This document shows, one piece after another, positions 8,560 to 18,001 of a DNA stretch of 64,000 nucleotides. The first letter of the stretch is position 1, and the number at the start of each line of letters is the position of its first letter. A program made the position numbers and the translations under genes. This DNA is from Micavibrio_C sp965231165. Lineage in GTDB: Bacteria; Pseudomonadota; Alphaproteobacteria; Micavibrionales; Micavibrionaceae. The notes below the pieces were generated by a model. It saw only the letters and a program-made list of their open reading frames with translations, did not search any database and was not told where the DNA came from. Location of the stretch: the NCBI GenBank assembly GCA_965231165.1, contig OZ246421.1, positions 496,001-560,000 of the forward strand. The letters are read 5' to 3'.

Positions 8560-9896
8560 AACTGCGTTTGAAAAAATTTCTGCCGCGTACCATTTTCGGC
8601 AGATCGCTGCTGATTCTGGTGATGCCGGTGCTGCTGTTGCAGGCGATTACGGCGTATATTTTCTTCGATAGTCACTGGAAAAAAATGGTCGGACGTCTGG
8701 CATTTGCCGTGGCGGGTGAAATTTCTATTATGGCCGAAGTTCTTGAGGGACCGGAGGGGCTGGTCCAGCTTGACGGGCTTTCGCGTTATGCCGCGCAGCA
8801 TCTTGATTTATTGATCAGCTATGCTCCCGGCGATCAGGTTGATGTGGTGCCGGTAGATAAAATCCGGGCTGACTGGCGGCGGCGGTTGATGGCGGATGTG
8901 CTCTCAAAGGAGCTGGCGGCCAAAGTGCGTCGCCCGTTTACGCTGAGTTTCGATGGCGAGGAAAAATGGGTCGATGTGCGGGTGCAACTGGCTGAGGGCA
9001 CGTTGTTGATCAGCCTGCCGCAGCGCCGCCTGTTCTCATCTTCCAGCTATATTGTGATTTTGTGGATGTTCGGCAGCTCGATTATTCTGCTGGCGATTGC
9101 CATTTTGTTTATGCGTAATCAGTTGCGTCCGATCAGGCGGCTGGCGGTGGTGGCGGACCGTTTTGGTCGCGGTCTTGATGTGCCGTCATCGTTCAAGCCC
9201 GAGGGCGCACGTGAAGTGCGGCAGGCGGCGCAGGCTTTCCTGAATATGCATGAACGGGTCAAGCGCCAGATTACGCAACGCGCGGCGATGCTGGCGGGGG
9301 TGTCGCATGATCTGCGTACGCCGCTGACGCGGATGCGGTTGCAAGTGGCGATGCTGCCCGAGGGGCCGGATGCTGAGGCGCTGAAACAGGACATCGTGGA
9401 TATGGAGCGCATGATCAACGCTTATCTCGATTTTGCCAAGGGTGAAGGCGGCGAGCAGCCGGTGCGCAGCGATTTGCGTCAGATGCTTGAACATATGGCA
9501 GCAGGCATGAAGCGGCAGGGTGCGGATATCCAGCTTGAGATGGACCAGGATTTATCGCTGTTGCTGCGTCCGGTGGCGTTCGAGCGTGGACTTACGAATA
9601 TTCTCACCAACGCGCGCAAATACGCCTCGCATATCTGGCTGTCGGCGTATCATATCGATGATGACGAACATGTGGAAATTCTAGTCGATGATGACGGACC
9701 GGGCATTCCGGAAGAGCAGTGGGAAGAAGTGTTTAGGCCGTTTTTCCGCGTCGATTCATCGCGTAATGCGGCCACAGGTGGTGTAGGACTGGGGCTGCCG
9801 ATTGCCCGTGAGGTTGTACATGCTCATGGTGGTAAAATCTGGCTGGAGAAAAGTCCGCGTGGCGGGGTGCGGGCGGTTATTCATTTGCCCGTTTAG
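8556..9896 (+). CDS. Sensor histidine kinase, EnvZ-like
   Basis: The membrane kinase partner of the preceding regulator, 446 residues. TM1 is at about 15-37 and TM2 at about 165-188, with a periplasmic loop of roughly 125 residues between them and a HAMP linker ('RNQLRPIRRLAVVADRFGRG') after TM2. The HisKA domain has H251 in 'GVSHDLRTPLTRMRLQ'. The ATPase domain shows the N box ('LTNILTNARKYA'), G1 ('DDDGPGIP'), F ('FRPFFRVD') and G2 ('GGVGLGL'). All catalytic elements are intact. The gene overlaps the convergent csaA gene by four bases at their stops. Confidence 0.93.
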   Translation: MKLRLKKFLPRTIFGRSLLILVMPVLLLQAITAYIFFDSHWKKMVGRLAFAVAGEISIMAEVLEGPEGLVQLDGLSRYAAQHLDLLISYAPGDQVDVVPVDKIRADWRRRLMADVLSKELAAKVRRPFTLSFDGEEKWVDVRVQLAEGTLLISLPQRRLFSSSSYIVILWMFGSSIILLAIAILFMRNQLRPIRRLAVVADRFGRGLDVPSSFKPEGAREVRQAAQAFLNMHERVKRQITQRAAMLAGVSHDLRTPLTRMRLQVAMLPEGPDAEALKQDIVDMERMINAYLDFAKGEGGEQPVRSDLRQMLEHMAAGMKRQGADIQLEMDQDLSLLLRPVAFERGLTNILTNARKYASHIWLSAYHIDDDEHVEILVDDDGPGIPEEQWEEVFRPFFRVDSSRNAATGGVGLGLPIAREVVHAHGGKIWLEKSPRGGVRAVIHLPV

Positions 9897-10228
9897 TACA
9901 GGCTGCCGCCGTTGGGGACGGGTTTGCTGGGCTGAACCAATGTCACGTTTCCGTTTTCATCGGGGAATCCCAGTACCAGAAACTCCGACATATATTTGCC
10001 GATCTGGCGCGGCGGAAAATTGACGACGCCCGCGACCTGCCGTCCAACCAGTTCTTCCAATTTATAATTTACGGTAATTTGCGCCGATGTCTTCCTGACC
10101 CCCAACTCCGGGCCGAAATCGACCCAGAGTTTGTAGGCGGGTTTTTTGGCTTCAGGGAATTCCTGCGCGTCAACAATAGTGCCGACACGAATGTCAACGT
10201 TCAGGAAATCTTCGATGGTAATCGTCAT
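9893..10228 (-). CDS. csaA: tRNA-binding domain protein CsaA
   Basis: A 111-residue single OB-fold protein of the CsaA/Trbp111 family, described as an export-related chaperone and tRNA-binding protein. Family signatures are 'DIRVGTIVDAQEFPEAKKPA', 'DFGPELGVRKTSAQI' and 'VVNFPPRQIGKYMSEFLVLG'. It is full length. Its start codon overlaps the stop of the upstream phasin gene, so the two are probably cotranscribed, phasin first. Why a phasin should be coupled to CsaA is not clear from the sequence. Confidence 0.93.
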   Translation of the reverse strand: MTITIEDFLNVDIRVGTIVDAQEFPEAKKPAYKLWVDFGPELGVRKTSAQITVNYKLEELVGRQVAGVVNFPPRQIGKYMSEFLVLGFPDENGNVTLVQPSKPVPNGGSLY

Positions 10229-10740
10229 CAGGCGGCGATTTTTCCGTGTTTATCGGCCTTGGTGTTGGCGGGAACTAATGCGTTCGTGTTTTTTACGTGC
10301 ATGTGTTGTTCACCCAGATTGCTGATGACGCTCTGATGCAGGGCATCGGCGGCGCTGCGCATGGTTTTGCTGATGGTGTCCTGCATGTCGCGGATCTCAT
10401 GGAGTGCATGCTTGTATTGCGTTTTGGCGACCTTGGCATGACGCGCGATTTTTTCCTCGGGTGTGCCTTGCTGAATGAAAAGGCTGATGAGGGCGGACTG
10501 GCTTTCGATCATGCCGGACAGAATATCATTTTGCTGACGGGCTACGGCCTGAATGCCGCTGATGGCGATTTTCTGTGCTTCGGCTAGAGCCTTCAGGCTG
10601 TTGCGTTGCACTTCGAACATGCCGTTCAGGTCAAAGGGTAGGTCTTTGGGGTATCCGCCGGTTTTGGAAAAAGATGAGGTTGTGAACGGCGCATAAAAAT
10701 TTTCCGGGTTATACGGATTTTTGAAATCAAAGTTGAACAT
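10228..10740 (-). CDS. Phasin family protein
   Basis: A 170-residue helical protein matching the phasin pattern. A short N-terminal Phe/Asn/Pro-rich segment precedes an amphipathic helical core ('MFEVQRNSLKALAEAQKIAI' then 'VARQQNDILSGMIESQ'), followed by charged helices. Phasins coat polyhydroxyalkanoate granules and control their size. Enzymes for making the polymer are encoded at 38-42 kb, which supports the assignment. The C-terminal tail is Lys/Ala-rich. First gene of a two-gene unit with csaA. Confidence is good for the family and moderate for granule association. Confidence 0.85.
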   Translation of the reverse strand: MFNFDFKNPYNPENFYAPFTTSSFSKTGGYPKDLPFDLNGMFEVQRNSLKALAEAQKIAISGIQAVARQQNDILSGMIESQSALISLFIQQGTPEEKIARHAKVAKTQYKHALHEIRDMQDTISKTMRSAADALHQSVISNLGEQHMHVKNTNALVPANTKADKHGKIAA

Positions 10741-10960
10741 GGCGGTTTCCTTCTTCAGGATTATAAAAATTGGTGCGTTGCCACATGATGCCGCCTGTCT
10801 TGGTTACTGTCAATCCGCCCTTGGTATCAGGCATGTTTCTGTATTTTGGAAAATGCTGTTTTTCTCTTTTTTAGCAAACAATTAACCCGAACATAGGAGA
10901 TTAGAATAGGCCAATATAGTCTGTTGGCGGGGATTCCTTTTTAAGGCTCGGGTTTTTTAA

Positions 10961-13528
10961 ATGGCGCAAGCTGATCATGATATAGCGGAAACAGAGGCGG
11001 ACGAAAGCCGGTCTGTGCAGGCGCGCCGTCTTATGACCGGCGGTGTGCCGCAATTCATGGTTTTTCTTAACGGCATGATATTGACCGTTGTCGCTTACAT
11101 GATCCTGAGTCTGTTTATGCGCGATACCATGCTGGATGAATACAAGCGTATGGTGGATGAAACGCGCTCCACAATAACGGAGAATGTCGGCGGGCTGCAA
11201 AAAGATTTGCAGATGCTGGCGACCATTCTGACTCTTTCGGGGGCCAGCACCGGTGAAATGGCGCGGGATGATATTAAGAAGGCCCTGCCTGATACAAAGC
11301 AGTTTGATCATCTGATCTGGATATATAAGTCGCAGGAGGGCGCCTGGAAATATCGCGACTTGCTGGATCATGCTGAAGATTCTGATCAGAAAAATTCTGA
11401 TACGGCTTTGGTGCAGTATATCATGGCCAACCGGTCGCGGGCGGAGGGCGGAGTGTCATCCCTGACCGATTTTTCCGCTTCCGATTATATTCAAGAGAAT
11501 GATGACCCGGTCGTCAAGGGACGCCTGTTTATTATGGCGCGTAATCTGCATGATGGTGTCGCGGATAAAGGTATTCTGGCGGCGGTAACGCGGATGAAAA
11601 ATATCGCCAATATGGATTGGCTTCTGGATAGCGATATGATCCATCGTCTGACAATCAATGATGCGGAATCAGGTCGTCGCCTTTTCCTGATGGATCGTGG
11701 TCATAATGATATCGAACGCGTCGGTTCAAGGGGCGATTTTGCTCATGGCTTCGAGGTCGATGCCACTGGGGATATCTGGCGTGTGGAAATGCAGGTCGGT
11801 TCCGACCGTAATATGTTGTTGTTGCGGCAATCGCCCTTATTACTGCTGATTTTTGGCCTGACATTGACGATTGTCGGTACATTATATGTGCGTAACAATC
11901 AGCGTCAGTCTTACCGTCTTTCAACGGTGAACCGTGCGTTGGCGCAAAAAAATTATGAATTAAACAGTGAAATGGCAGAGCGAGAGCGCCTGAACCAGAC
12001 GTTGCGCAAGGCTGAACGTGAATACAGGGCGATCATAGATTCAGTCAGCGATATTATTTTTGAGCTGAATGCTGACGGCGAGTTGCTGTTCCTGAATGAA
12101 ACATGGCCGCGGATTACCGGTTTCGAGATTGAGCAAAGCATTAATCGAAACCTGTTCGATATGCTGCATCCGCAGGACCAGGATGAGCAGAAACAGGCGT
12201 TTAAACAGCTGGTGATGGGCAAGCGGCCCGCTTACCGGGCTTTTACACGTCTGCGCACCAGTGGCGGCGTTTTTCATGCGGCAGAACTGGCGATGTCTAT
12301 GCTGCGTCAGGATGAAACGCGTCAACTGCGCGTTGTCGGCACGATCACCGATGTGGAAGAGCGCCGTCGCACCGAACGCGCCTTGACTGAGGCGGAGAAG
12401 AAATACCGTACTATCGTTGAGAACGCGGCAGGCGGGATTTATCAGGTGACGCCTGACGGGCAATTTCTGAGCGTTAATCCGGCTTATGCGCGTATTCTGG
12501 GGTACGATTCATCCGAGCATGTTTTGAAGTCTGTGCGCAATGCCCACGAACAGCTTTATAAGCAGCCGCGCGAACGCGCCCGGTTCATCCGCGAGATCGA
12601 ACAGAAGAGCGCGGTCAGAGGATTTGAGGCGGAGATGCTGACGCGCACGGGCGATGTCATCTGGGTGAACGAAAACGCCCGCGCCGTGCGCGATGACGAT
12701 GGTCATATTCTTTATTACGAAGGCAGCCTTGAAAATATTACGCAGCGCAAGGAAGCTGAAATGAAGATGGGTGAGGCCATGTTGCAGTCAGATCTGGCAA
12801 ACCGCGCCAAATCGGAATTTCTGGCCAACATGTCGCATGAATTGCGTACGCCTTTGAATGCGATTATCGGCTTTTCGGAGATTATACGAAACGAGGTATT
12901 CGGCGCTATCAACCACCGCCAGTACTGGGAATATGCGAAAGATATTCACGATAGCGGCAGGCAGTTGCTGCGTATCATCAATGATATTCTGGATGTATCG
13001 CGGATTGATGCTGGCGAGCGGCAATTGAACGAAACCGAGATCAATATGGATGATGTCGTTCAGTCCTGCCTTGGTTTTGTATCGGCCAAGGTTGAGGAGG
13101 CTGATCTAAGCATTAATAACGCCACTCTTCATATTATTCCCCCCATCATTGGTGAAGAGTTGGCGGTGAAGCAATCGTTGCTGAATATCCTGTCCAATGC
13201 CGTCAAATTCACGCAGCCCGGCGGTAGCATCACGATTTCGCACGAGATAGATAGCGATGGCGGTTTGCGTCTTTCGGTGACGGACACGGGTGTCGGTCTT
13301 GATGATGATGAAATCGAGAAGGCGCTGTCGCCCTTCGGGCAGGTGGAAACATCGCTTAGCCGCAGCACATCGGGTGCGGGTTTGGGGCTGACGCTGGTGA
13401 CATCCCTTATGAAACTGCACGGGGGACACCTAGAGCTGGTGTCGCAAAAAGGTATCGGCACGACGGCGACGCTGGTATTCCCCAAAAAACGGGTGGTACG
13501 GAATTCTTCTACCGGCCCGACAGCCTGA
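10961..13528 (+). CDS. Double-PAS membrane sensor histidine kinase (PleC/DivJ-like core)
   Basis: An 855-residue sensor kinase. TM1 is at about 32-54 and TM2 at about 293-310, enclosing an extracytoplasmic sensor of about 235 residues that I do not recognise. A coiled coil leads into PAS1 (about 352-465) and PAS2 with a PAC motif (about 480-600). The HisKA domain has H626 in 'ANMSHELRTPLNAIIGFSE', followed by 'RQLLRIINDILDVSRIDAG'. The ATPase domain has 'LLNILSNAVKFT', 'DTGVGLDDD' and 'GAGLGLTLV'. The H-box region resembles PleC/DivJ-type kinases of alphaproteobacteria. No response regulator gene is adjacent, so it is an orphan. It is divergent from the phasin gene across 220 bases. Confidence 0.92.
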   Translation: MAQADHDIAETEADESRSVQARRLMTGGVPQFMVFLNGMILTVVAYMILSLFMRDTMLDEYKRMVDETRSTITENVGGLQKDLQMLATILTLSGASTGEMARDDIKKALPDTKQFDHLIWIYKSQEGAWKYRDLLDHAEDSDQKNSDTALVQYIMANRSRAEGGVSSLTDFSASDYIQENDDPVVKGRLFIMARNLHDGVADKGILAAVTRMKNIANMDWLLDSDMIHRLTINDAESGRRLFLMDRGHNDIERVGSRGDFAHGFEVDATGDIWRVEMQVGSDRNMLLLRQSPLLLLIFGLTLTIVGTLYVRNNQRQSYRLSTVNRALAQKNYELNSEMAERERLNQTLRKAEREYRAIIDSVSDIIFELNADGELLFLNETWPRITGFEIEQSINRNLFDMLHPQDQDEQKQAFKQLVMGKRPAYRAFTRLRTSGGVFHAAELAMSMLRQDETRQLRVVGTITDVEERRRTERALTEAEKKYRTIVENAAGGIYQVTPDGQFLSVNPAYARILGYDSSEHVLKSVRNAHEQLYKQPRERARFIREIEQKSAVRGFEAEMLTRTGDVIWVNENARAVRDDDGHILYYEGSLENITQRKEAEMKMGEAMLQSDLANRAKSEFLANMSHELRTPLNAIIGFSEIIRNEVFGAINHRQYWEYAKDIHDSGRQLLRIINDILDVSRIDAGERQLNETEINMDDVVQSCLGFVSAKVEEADLSINNATLHIIPPIIGEELAVKQSLLNILSNAVKFTQPGGSITISHEIDSDGGLRLSVTDTGVGLDDDEIEKALSPFGQVETSLSRSTSGAGLGLTLVTSLMKLHGGHLELVSQKGIGTTATLVFPKKRVVRNSSTGPTA

Positions 13529-14165
13529 TAAGACTTTCCGCTTCTTCCTTGTCCATCGACAAGACACGCTGCGCGGTTTTGAAATCGAATCCGGCGCGGG
13601 CCATGGCGGCCAGATGTTTGTCGCGCGCGCCTTCCGGCAATGGTTTGTCCGGGGGCAGGAAGGGGCCAATACGGCGGCGGCGCGCTTGTTTCAGGGCGGC
13701 CAGCAGATGGGCGTCTCCTTCGTTCTCCCCATCAATTTCGCTGAGTGTTTTTTGCACCAGCGCTGCCGGGATACCTTTCATCGCCATTTTTGCCATGATG
13801 ACCCGGGCGGAGGTGCCGCGCTGGCGCAGCGAGCGAATGGCCCCGGTGGCATATATATCGTCGTTGAGCAGGCCGGAGCGCTGGAAAGTTTCAATCAGCG
13901 TATCGAGCAGATGTTTGCATTCCCCGGAATCCTGTTCGGGGTGGGCGTGGCAGGATTTATCGATCTTTCGCTGCATGACACGGCGGAATTGCCCGGTGCT
14001 GGCGGCAAAACGCTGCAAGTAATAAAGTCCTGCATTGTGCAGATAGGTGGCGGTGATCTTTTTGACTGTTTTTTGCGCAGGTTTTTGCCCGTTCCCCCTG
14101 CCATTTGAGGGCGGGGGCTTGATCCTGCCGGAATCTGGTTTATCTTCAACGGATCGCTGCGTCAT
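13509..14165 (-). CDS. recX: Regulatory protein RecX
   Basis: RecX binds RecA filaments and limits RecA activity. The 218-residue product has an N-terminal basic low-complexity tail (about 40 residues), then three-helix repeats with the family phrases 'ATYLHNAGLYYLQRF', 'LLNDDIYATGAIRSLRQRG' and 'MAMKGIPAALVQKTL', and a C-terminal 'HLAAMARAGFDFKTAQRVL'. It is longer than E. coli RecX, as is usual in alphaproteobacteria. No recA is nearby in this window. Its 3' end overlaps the convergent kinase gene by 20 bases. Confidence 0.88.
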   Translation of the reverse strand: MTQRSVEDKPDSGRIKPPPSNGRGNGQKPAQKTVKKITATYLHNAGLYYLQRFAASTGQFRRVMQRKIDKSCHAHPEQDSGECKHLLDTLIETFQRSGLLNDDIYATGAIRSLRQRGTSARVIMAKMAMKGIPAALVQKTLSEIDGENEGDAHLLAALKQARRRRIGPFLPPDKPLPEGARDKHLAAMARAGFDFKTAQRVLSMDKEEAESLIRLSGR

Positions 14166-14182
14166 GATCCAAGGTTAGCACA

Positions 14183-15001
14183 ATGAACGAACCCCTGTCT
14201 GCGACTGTTTCAACGCTTCAACCACGCCCGATCCGGGGTGTGAATGTGGTGGGGCTGACGACCTTTATTCGTAAGGAAATAGGGCGTTTTATGAAAGTAT
14301 GGTTGCAGACGGTTCTGGCACCGGTGCTGACGACCATCCTGTTTTTTATGATTTTTGTGCTGGCGCTCGGGCATGATAATGAAGCGGTTCAGGGCGTTGC
14401 ATATCTCCAGTTTCTGGTGCCTGGTCTGGTGATGATGGCGATGGTGCAAAACGCTTTCGCCAATACATCTTCCTCGATCATCATTTCAAAAGTGCAGGGC
14501 AGTATTGTCGATGTTTTGATGCCGCCGTTGAATGCGATGGAACTGCTGACCGGTTATGCTCTGGGCGGGGTTGTGCGCGGGTTGATGGTGGGTGCGGCTT
14601 GCATGGTGGCGATCATGTTTTTTGTGCCGGTGTCGGTGCATTCATGGCCGGTGCTGCTGCTAACAGCGTTTTTGTCGTCGCTGATGCTGTCGCTGATCGG
14701 CATTGCGGGCGGCTTATGGTCAGAGAAATTCGATCATATGGCGACCATTACCAATTTTATCGTGACGCCGCTGTCGTTCCTGTCGGGGACGTTTTATTCG
14801 ATTAGCCGTCTGCCAGGGGTCTGGCAGGACATTGCGCTTTACAACCCGTTTTTCCACATGATAGACGGTTTCCGTTACGGCATGATCGGTTATGCCGATG
14901 CGTCCGTGACCATGGGTGTGCTGATGTTGATAACGATCAATGTCGCGCTATGGTGGCTGTGCTACCGCCTGCTGGAAACGGGCTATAAGATAAGGGCTTA
15001 A
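14183..15001 (+). CDS. ABC-2 type transporter permease (YadH-like)
   Basis: A 272-residue inner-membrane permease with six predicted membrane spans beginning at about residue 40. An ABC-2 signature occurs in 'LVPGLVMMAMVQNAFANTSS' and in the C-terminal 'LSGTFYSISRLP ... NPFFHMIDGFRYG'. It resembles the YadH/NodJ-type permeases of drug or polysaccharide exporters. The ATPase gene that normally sits just upstream is absent; recX is there instead, on the other strand. The partner must be encoded elsewhere. It is followed closely (6 bases) by hslO. Confidence 0.9.
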   Translation: MNEPLSATVSTLQPRPIRGVNVVGLTTFIRKEIGRFMKVWLQTVLAPVLTTILFFMIFVLALGHDNEAVQGVAYLQFLVPGLVMMAMVQNAFANTSSSIIISKVQGSIVDVLMPPLNAMELLTGYALGGVVRGLMVGAACMVAIMFFVPVSVHSWPVLLLTAFLSSLMLSLIGIAGGLWSEKFDHMATITNFIVTPLSFLSGTFYSISRLPGVWQDIALYNPFFHMIDGFRYGMIGYADASVTMGVLMLITINVALWWLCYRLLETGYKIRA

Positions 15002-15007
15002 GATATT

Positions 15008-15892
15008 ATGACGGATATTGTTTTACCTTTCATGGTGGAAGCATCGGGGTTTCGCGGCCGTGTGGTGCGTCTGGATGATGCGCTGAACCTGATTTTGCAG
15101 GCGCATCACTATGCGGTACCCGTATCGAAGCTGACGGCAGAGGTCACGACTATGGGTGTGCTGCTGGGGTCGATGCTGAAATATGATGGTATCTTTACAT
15201 TGCAGGTGCAGGGGGACGGGCCGGTCAAAATGCTGGTCAGTGATTTTACCTCGGGCGGGGACATACGCGCCTGCGCCACGGTATCGAAAGAACTGGAAAT
15301 TTCTGCTGATGCGCCGCTGATGGGTAAGGGTTACATGGCCTTTACCGTCGATCAGGGTGAGAATACGGAGCGTTATCAGGGGATCGTCGAGTTGAAGAAT
15401 GACTCTTTGCTGGAAAGCATGCAGTCCTATTTCTCTCAGTCTGAACAGATACGCACGGGTACGCGGTTGGCGGTCGGGCTGGTGGATGGGTATTGGCGCG
15501 GGGCGGCGATCATGATTCAGAATATGCCGGAAGAGGGCGGTATTGCGTCTGTTAGCGAAGGCATGGATGTGTCTGAATCCGAAGATCACTGGCGGCGGGC
15601 GATGATGTTGCTGCAAACCTGCACGGATGAAGAATTACTATCGTCTCTGCTTACGCCTGAGGAATTATTGTTCCGCCTGTTCCATGAAGACGGGGTGCGG
15701 GTATTCGAACCGCGTGTTTTGCAGAAGGGCTGCCGCTGCACTATGGAAAAAGTAGAGGGTGTTTTGCGAACGTTGAGTGCGGATGATATCGCCCATATTA
15801 CAGAAAACGGCAAGATCACCATGACTTGCGAGTTCTGCAGTCGCGCTTTTGACTTTGATCCGGCTGAGATTGGACGTAATATCAAGGCCTAG
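15008..15892 (+). CDS. hslO: Redox-regulated chaperone Hsp33
   Basis: Hsp33 is a cytosolic holdase activated by oxidation of a zinc-bound cysteine cluster. The product is 294 residues. The N-terminal substrate-binding core includes 'FRGRVVRLDD' and 'TLQVQGDGPVKMLVSDFTSG'. The C-terminal redox switch is intact: CxC ('CRCTMEK') and, about 30 residues later, CxxC ('CEFC'), so four zinc ligands are present. The gene probably shares a transcript with the preceding permease. Confidence 0.95.
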   Translation: MTDIVLPFMVEASGFRGRVVRLDDALNLILQAHHYAVPVSKLTAEVTTMGVLLGSMLKYDGIFTLQVQGDGPVKMLVSDFTSGGDIRACATVSKELEISADAPLMGKGYMAFTVDQGENTERYQGIVELKNDSLLESMQSYFSQSEQIRTGTRLAVGLVDGYWRGAAIMIQNMPEEGGIASVSEGMDVSESEDHWRRAMMLLQTCTDEELLSSLLTPEELLFRLFHEDGVRVFEPRVLQKGCRCTMEKVEGVLRTLSADDIAHITENGKITMTCEFCSRAFDFDPAEIGRNIKA

Positions 15893-15919
15893 AGCGATTA
15901 ACTTACTTCAGGGTCTATC

Positions 15920-16567
15920 ATGCAGATGTGCGCACTTTCTCGTGTCCTCCTTATTACTGTTTCTCTCATAGGCCTGTCGGCCTGTAGTTCGACACCGTCC
16001 ACGCAATCCAAGCCATTGCCTGAACTCAGCTTTACCAATGTCACGCCCTATCATGTCGATGCTGCCAAGGTTGAGATTGAGAATAAATATGTGCCGGGCA
16101 GCGATCCCAAGGACATAAGCTCGACCTTTGCGGTTTCACCGGACGTCGCCGTCAGGCGCTATGCTGAAAACCGCCTGCAGCCGGGCGGGACGCAAGGGGC
16201 GCTGAAGCTGATTATTGAAGATGCGCGAGTTTATCTCACTGAAATTGAGCAGGCCAATCAAGTGGTCAACTGGATGGGGGCGGGCAAGCAGGACCAGTAC
16301 GAATTGTTCCTGAAGCTGAACCTTTATTTTGCCGATGATATGGGCATGCAGACCGGGCGTAGGGGTGAGCTGAATTTCAACCGCACGCTGACCATGCCCG
16401 CCAGTGTTTCGCTGACCGAGCGTGAATTGCGCCAGATGAAATTCATGGAGCAGCTGATGAAGGACGTTGATGCCGCTGTCAGTAAGGCGCTGAGCGAGCG
16501 CTTCAGCATGAATGACAGCGATGCCGTGCCGCTGACGGCGCTCTTATCGACGCCACAGGTACGGTGA
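15920..16567 (+). CDS. Putative outer-membrane lipoprotein, 215 aa
   Basis: A lipoprotein signal peptide ends in the lipobox 'LSAC' with Cys at about residue 22, then a Ser/Thr/Pro linker. The rest is a single soluble domain of about 180 residues ('ELSFTNVTPYHVDAAKVEIE', 'GALKLIIEDARVYLTEIEQ', 'LNFNRTLTMPASVSLTEREL') with no family I can name. The residue after the lipid Cys is Ser, so by the +2 rule it should go to the outer membrane. It converges on trkH and overlaps it by 24 bases. Confidence 0.8.
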   Translation: MQMCALSRVLLITVSLIGLSACSSTPSTQSKPLPELSFTNVTPYHVDAAKVEIENKYVPGSDPKDISSTFAVSPDVAVRRYAENRLQPGGTQGALKLIIEDARVYLTEIEQANQVVNWMGAGKQDQYELFLKLNLYFADDMGMQTGRRGELNFNRTLTMPASVSLTERELRQMKFMEQLMKDVDAAVSKALSERFSMNDSDAVPLTALLSTPQVR

Positions 16568-17992
16568 GAACAGCACCAGCAAGGTGAGTAGCTCCAGCCG
16601 CCCGAGCAGCATGCCGAAGGACAGTATCCATTTCGCGGCATCAGGGAGCGTGGCAAAATTTCCTGCCGGGCCGATGATGTGCCCCAGACCGGGGCCGACA
16701 TTCATGATCGCTGTGGCGGCACCTGTTATGCTGGTAACCAGATCGACGCCGATGAGCCCCAGCAGCATTGATAGTACGGCAATCGACATAAAAAGAGATA
16801 TGACATAGACGATCACCGAGAACATGATTTCCTCGTTGACGCGGCGACCCTCATAGGTGATGGGGAATACGCCATGGGGATGGACAAGGCGGAATATCTG
16901 GCGTTTGAAAATGGCCCACATGATCTGAAAACGCATAATTTTGGTGCCGCCACTGGTCGATCCGGTGCATCCGCCCACAAAGGTCAGCACAAAGAACATG
17001 GTCAGCGCGAAGGGGCCCCACAAGCTATAGTCTTCTGACATGTAGCCGGTGGTTGTGACCACAGACACCACATTAAAGCTGACGGCGCGCAGAGCGTCGA
17101 AGAAGGGGCGGTCGTGGCTCAACATGAGCCAGAGCGTCAGTAAGCCAATGCTGGCAGCCAGAAATTTCAGGAATGCCCGTACCTGTGAATTTTTAAAAAC
17201 GGTTTTCCATTCCCCTTTGCCCATGCGGATATAAAGTACGAAGGGTAGAGCTCCTAAAACCATGAAGAAGGTGGCGGCCCATTCCAGCATAGGATTCTTG
17301 AAATAGGCGAAGGAGGCATCGTGCGTTGACAGACCGCCGGTGGCGATTGATGTCATGGCGTGATTGATGGCGTCAAAACCGCTCATACCGCAGAACCAAT
17401 ATGTAATGGTCGCCCATGTTACTAGGAAAATATAAATGTAACCGATTGCCATGGCGTTTTGCCGGATGCGGGGCAGCGCCTTATCGGATTTATCTGACGA
17501 TTCCGTCTGGAACAGCTGCATCCCGCCGACTTTGAGGAAAGGCAGGATGGTCAGGGCCATCACGATAAAGCCGACGCCGCCGAAGGCCTGCAGGATGGAG
17601 CGCCATAGAAGAATACCGGGCGGCGCACTGTCGAGGCCGACCATCACCGTGGAGCCGGTGGTTGTAATCGCCGATGTGGATTCGAATATGGCATCGGCAA
17701 AACTAAGATCGTTGCCGGAATGCCAGAGCGGTAGTGCGCCAAAGACCGCCATGACGATCCAGCCCGAAGCGGTCAGGACAAAAGCCTGACGGATATTCAG
17801 ATGTTCATCGGTGCTGCCGGCATTGCTGAGAATAAGTGTGCCGCCGAAGAATGTGCAGATGCAGATGGAAAAGAAAAAAACTTTCCAGTCGTCGTGTTCG
17901 AAATAGAGGTCGACGAACATGGGTACCGTCATGCCGATCGCCAGTAACGACAGCAACATACCCATGACATAAAGAATTGGCCGGAAATCCAT
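16544..17992 (-). CDS. trkH: Potassium uptake protein TrkH
   Basis: The membrane subunit of a Trk/Ktr-type K+ uptake system, 482 residues with about ten hydrophobic spans. Pore-loop signatures recur with Gly at the filter positions: 'SAITTTGSTV', 'TSIATGGLSTHDAS', 'VVTTTGYMSEDYS' and 'GATAIMNVGPGLG'. The 'FVGGCTGSTSGGTKIMRFQI' segment is highly characteristic. The cytoplasmic partner TrkA is not in this window. Upstream by nine bases is apaG on the same strand, so the two may be cotranscribed. Confidence 0.95.
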   Translation of the reverse strand: MDFRPILYVMGMLLSLLAIGMTVPMFVDLYFEHDDWKVFFFSICICTFFGGTLILSNAGSTDEHLNIRQAFVLTASGWIVMAVFGALPLWHSGNDLSFADAIFESTSAITTTGSTVMVGLDSAPPGILLWRSILQAFGGVGFIVMALTILPFLKVGGMQLFQTESSDKSDKALPRIRQNAMAIGYIYIFLVTWATITYWFCGMSGFDAINHAMTSIATGGLSTHDASFAYFKNPMLEWAATFFMVLGALPFVLYIRMGKGEWKTVFKNSQVRAFLKFLAASIGLLTLWLMLSHDRPFFDALRAVSFNVVSVVTTTGYMSEDYSLWGPFALTMFFVLTFVGGCTGSTSGGTKIMRFQIMWAIFKRQIFRLVHPHGVFPITYEGRRVNEEIMFSVIVYVISLFMSIAVLSMLLGLIGVDLVTSITGAATAIMNVGPGLGHIIGPAGNFATLPDAAKWILSFGMLLGRLELLTLLVLFSPYLWRR

Positions 17993-18001
17993 GACGGGAG
18001 T

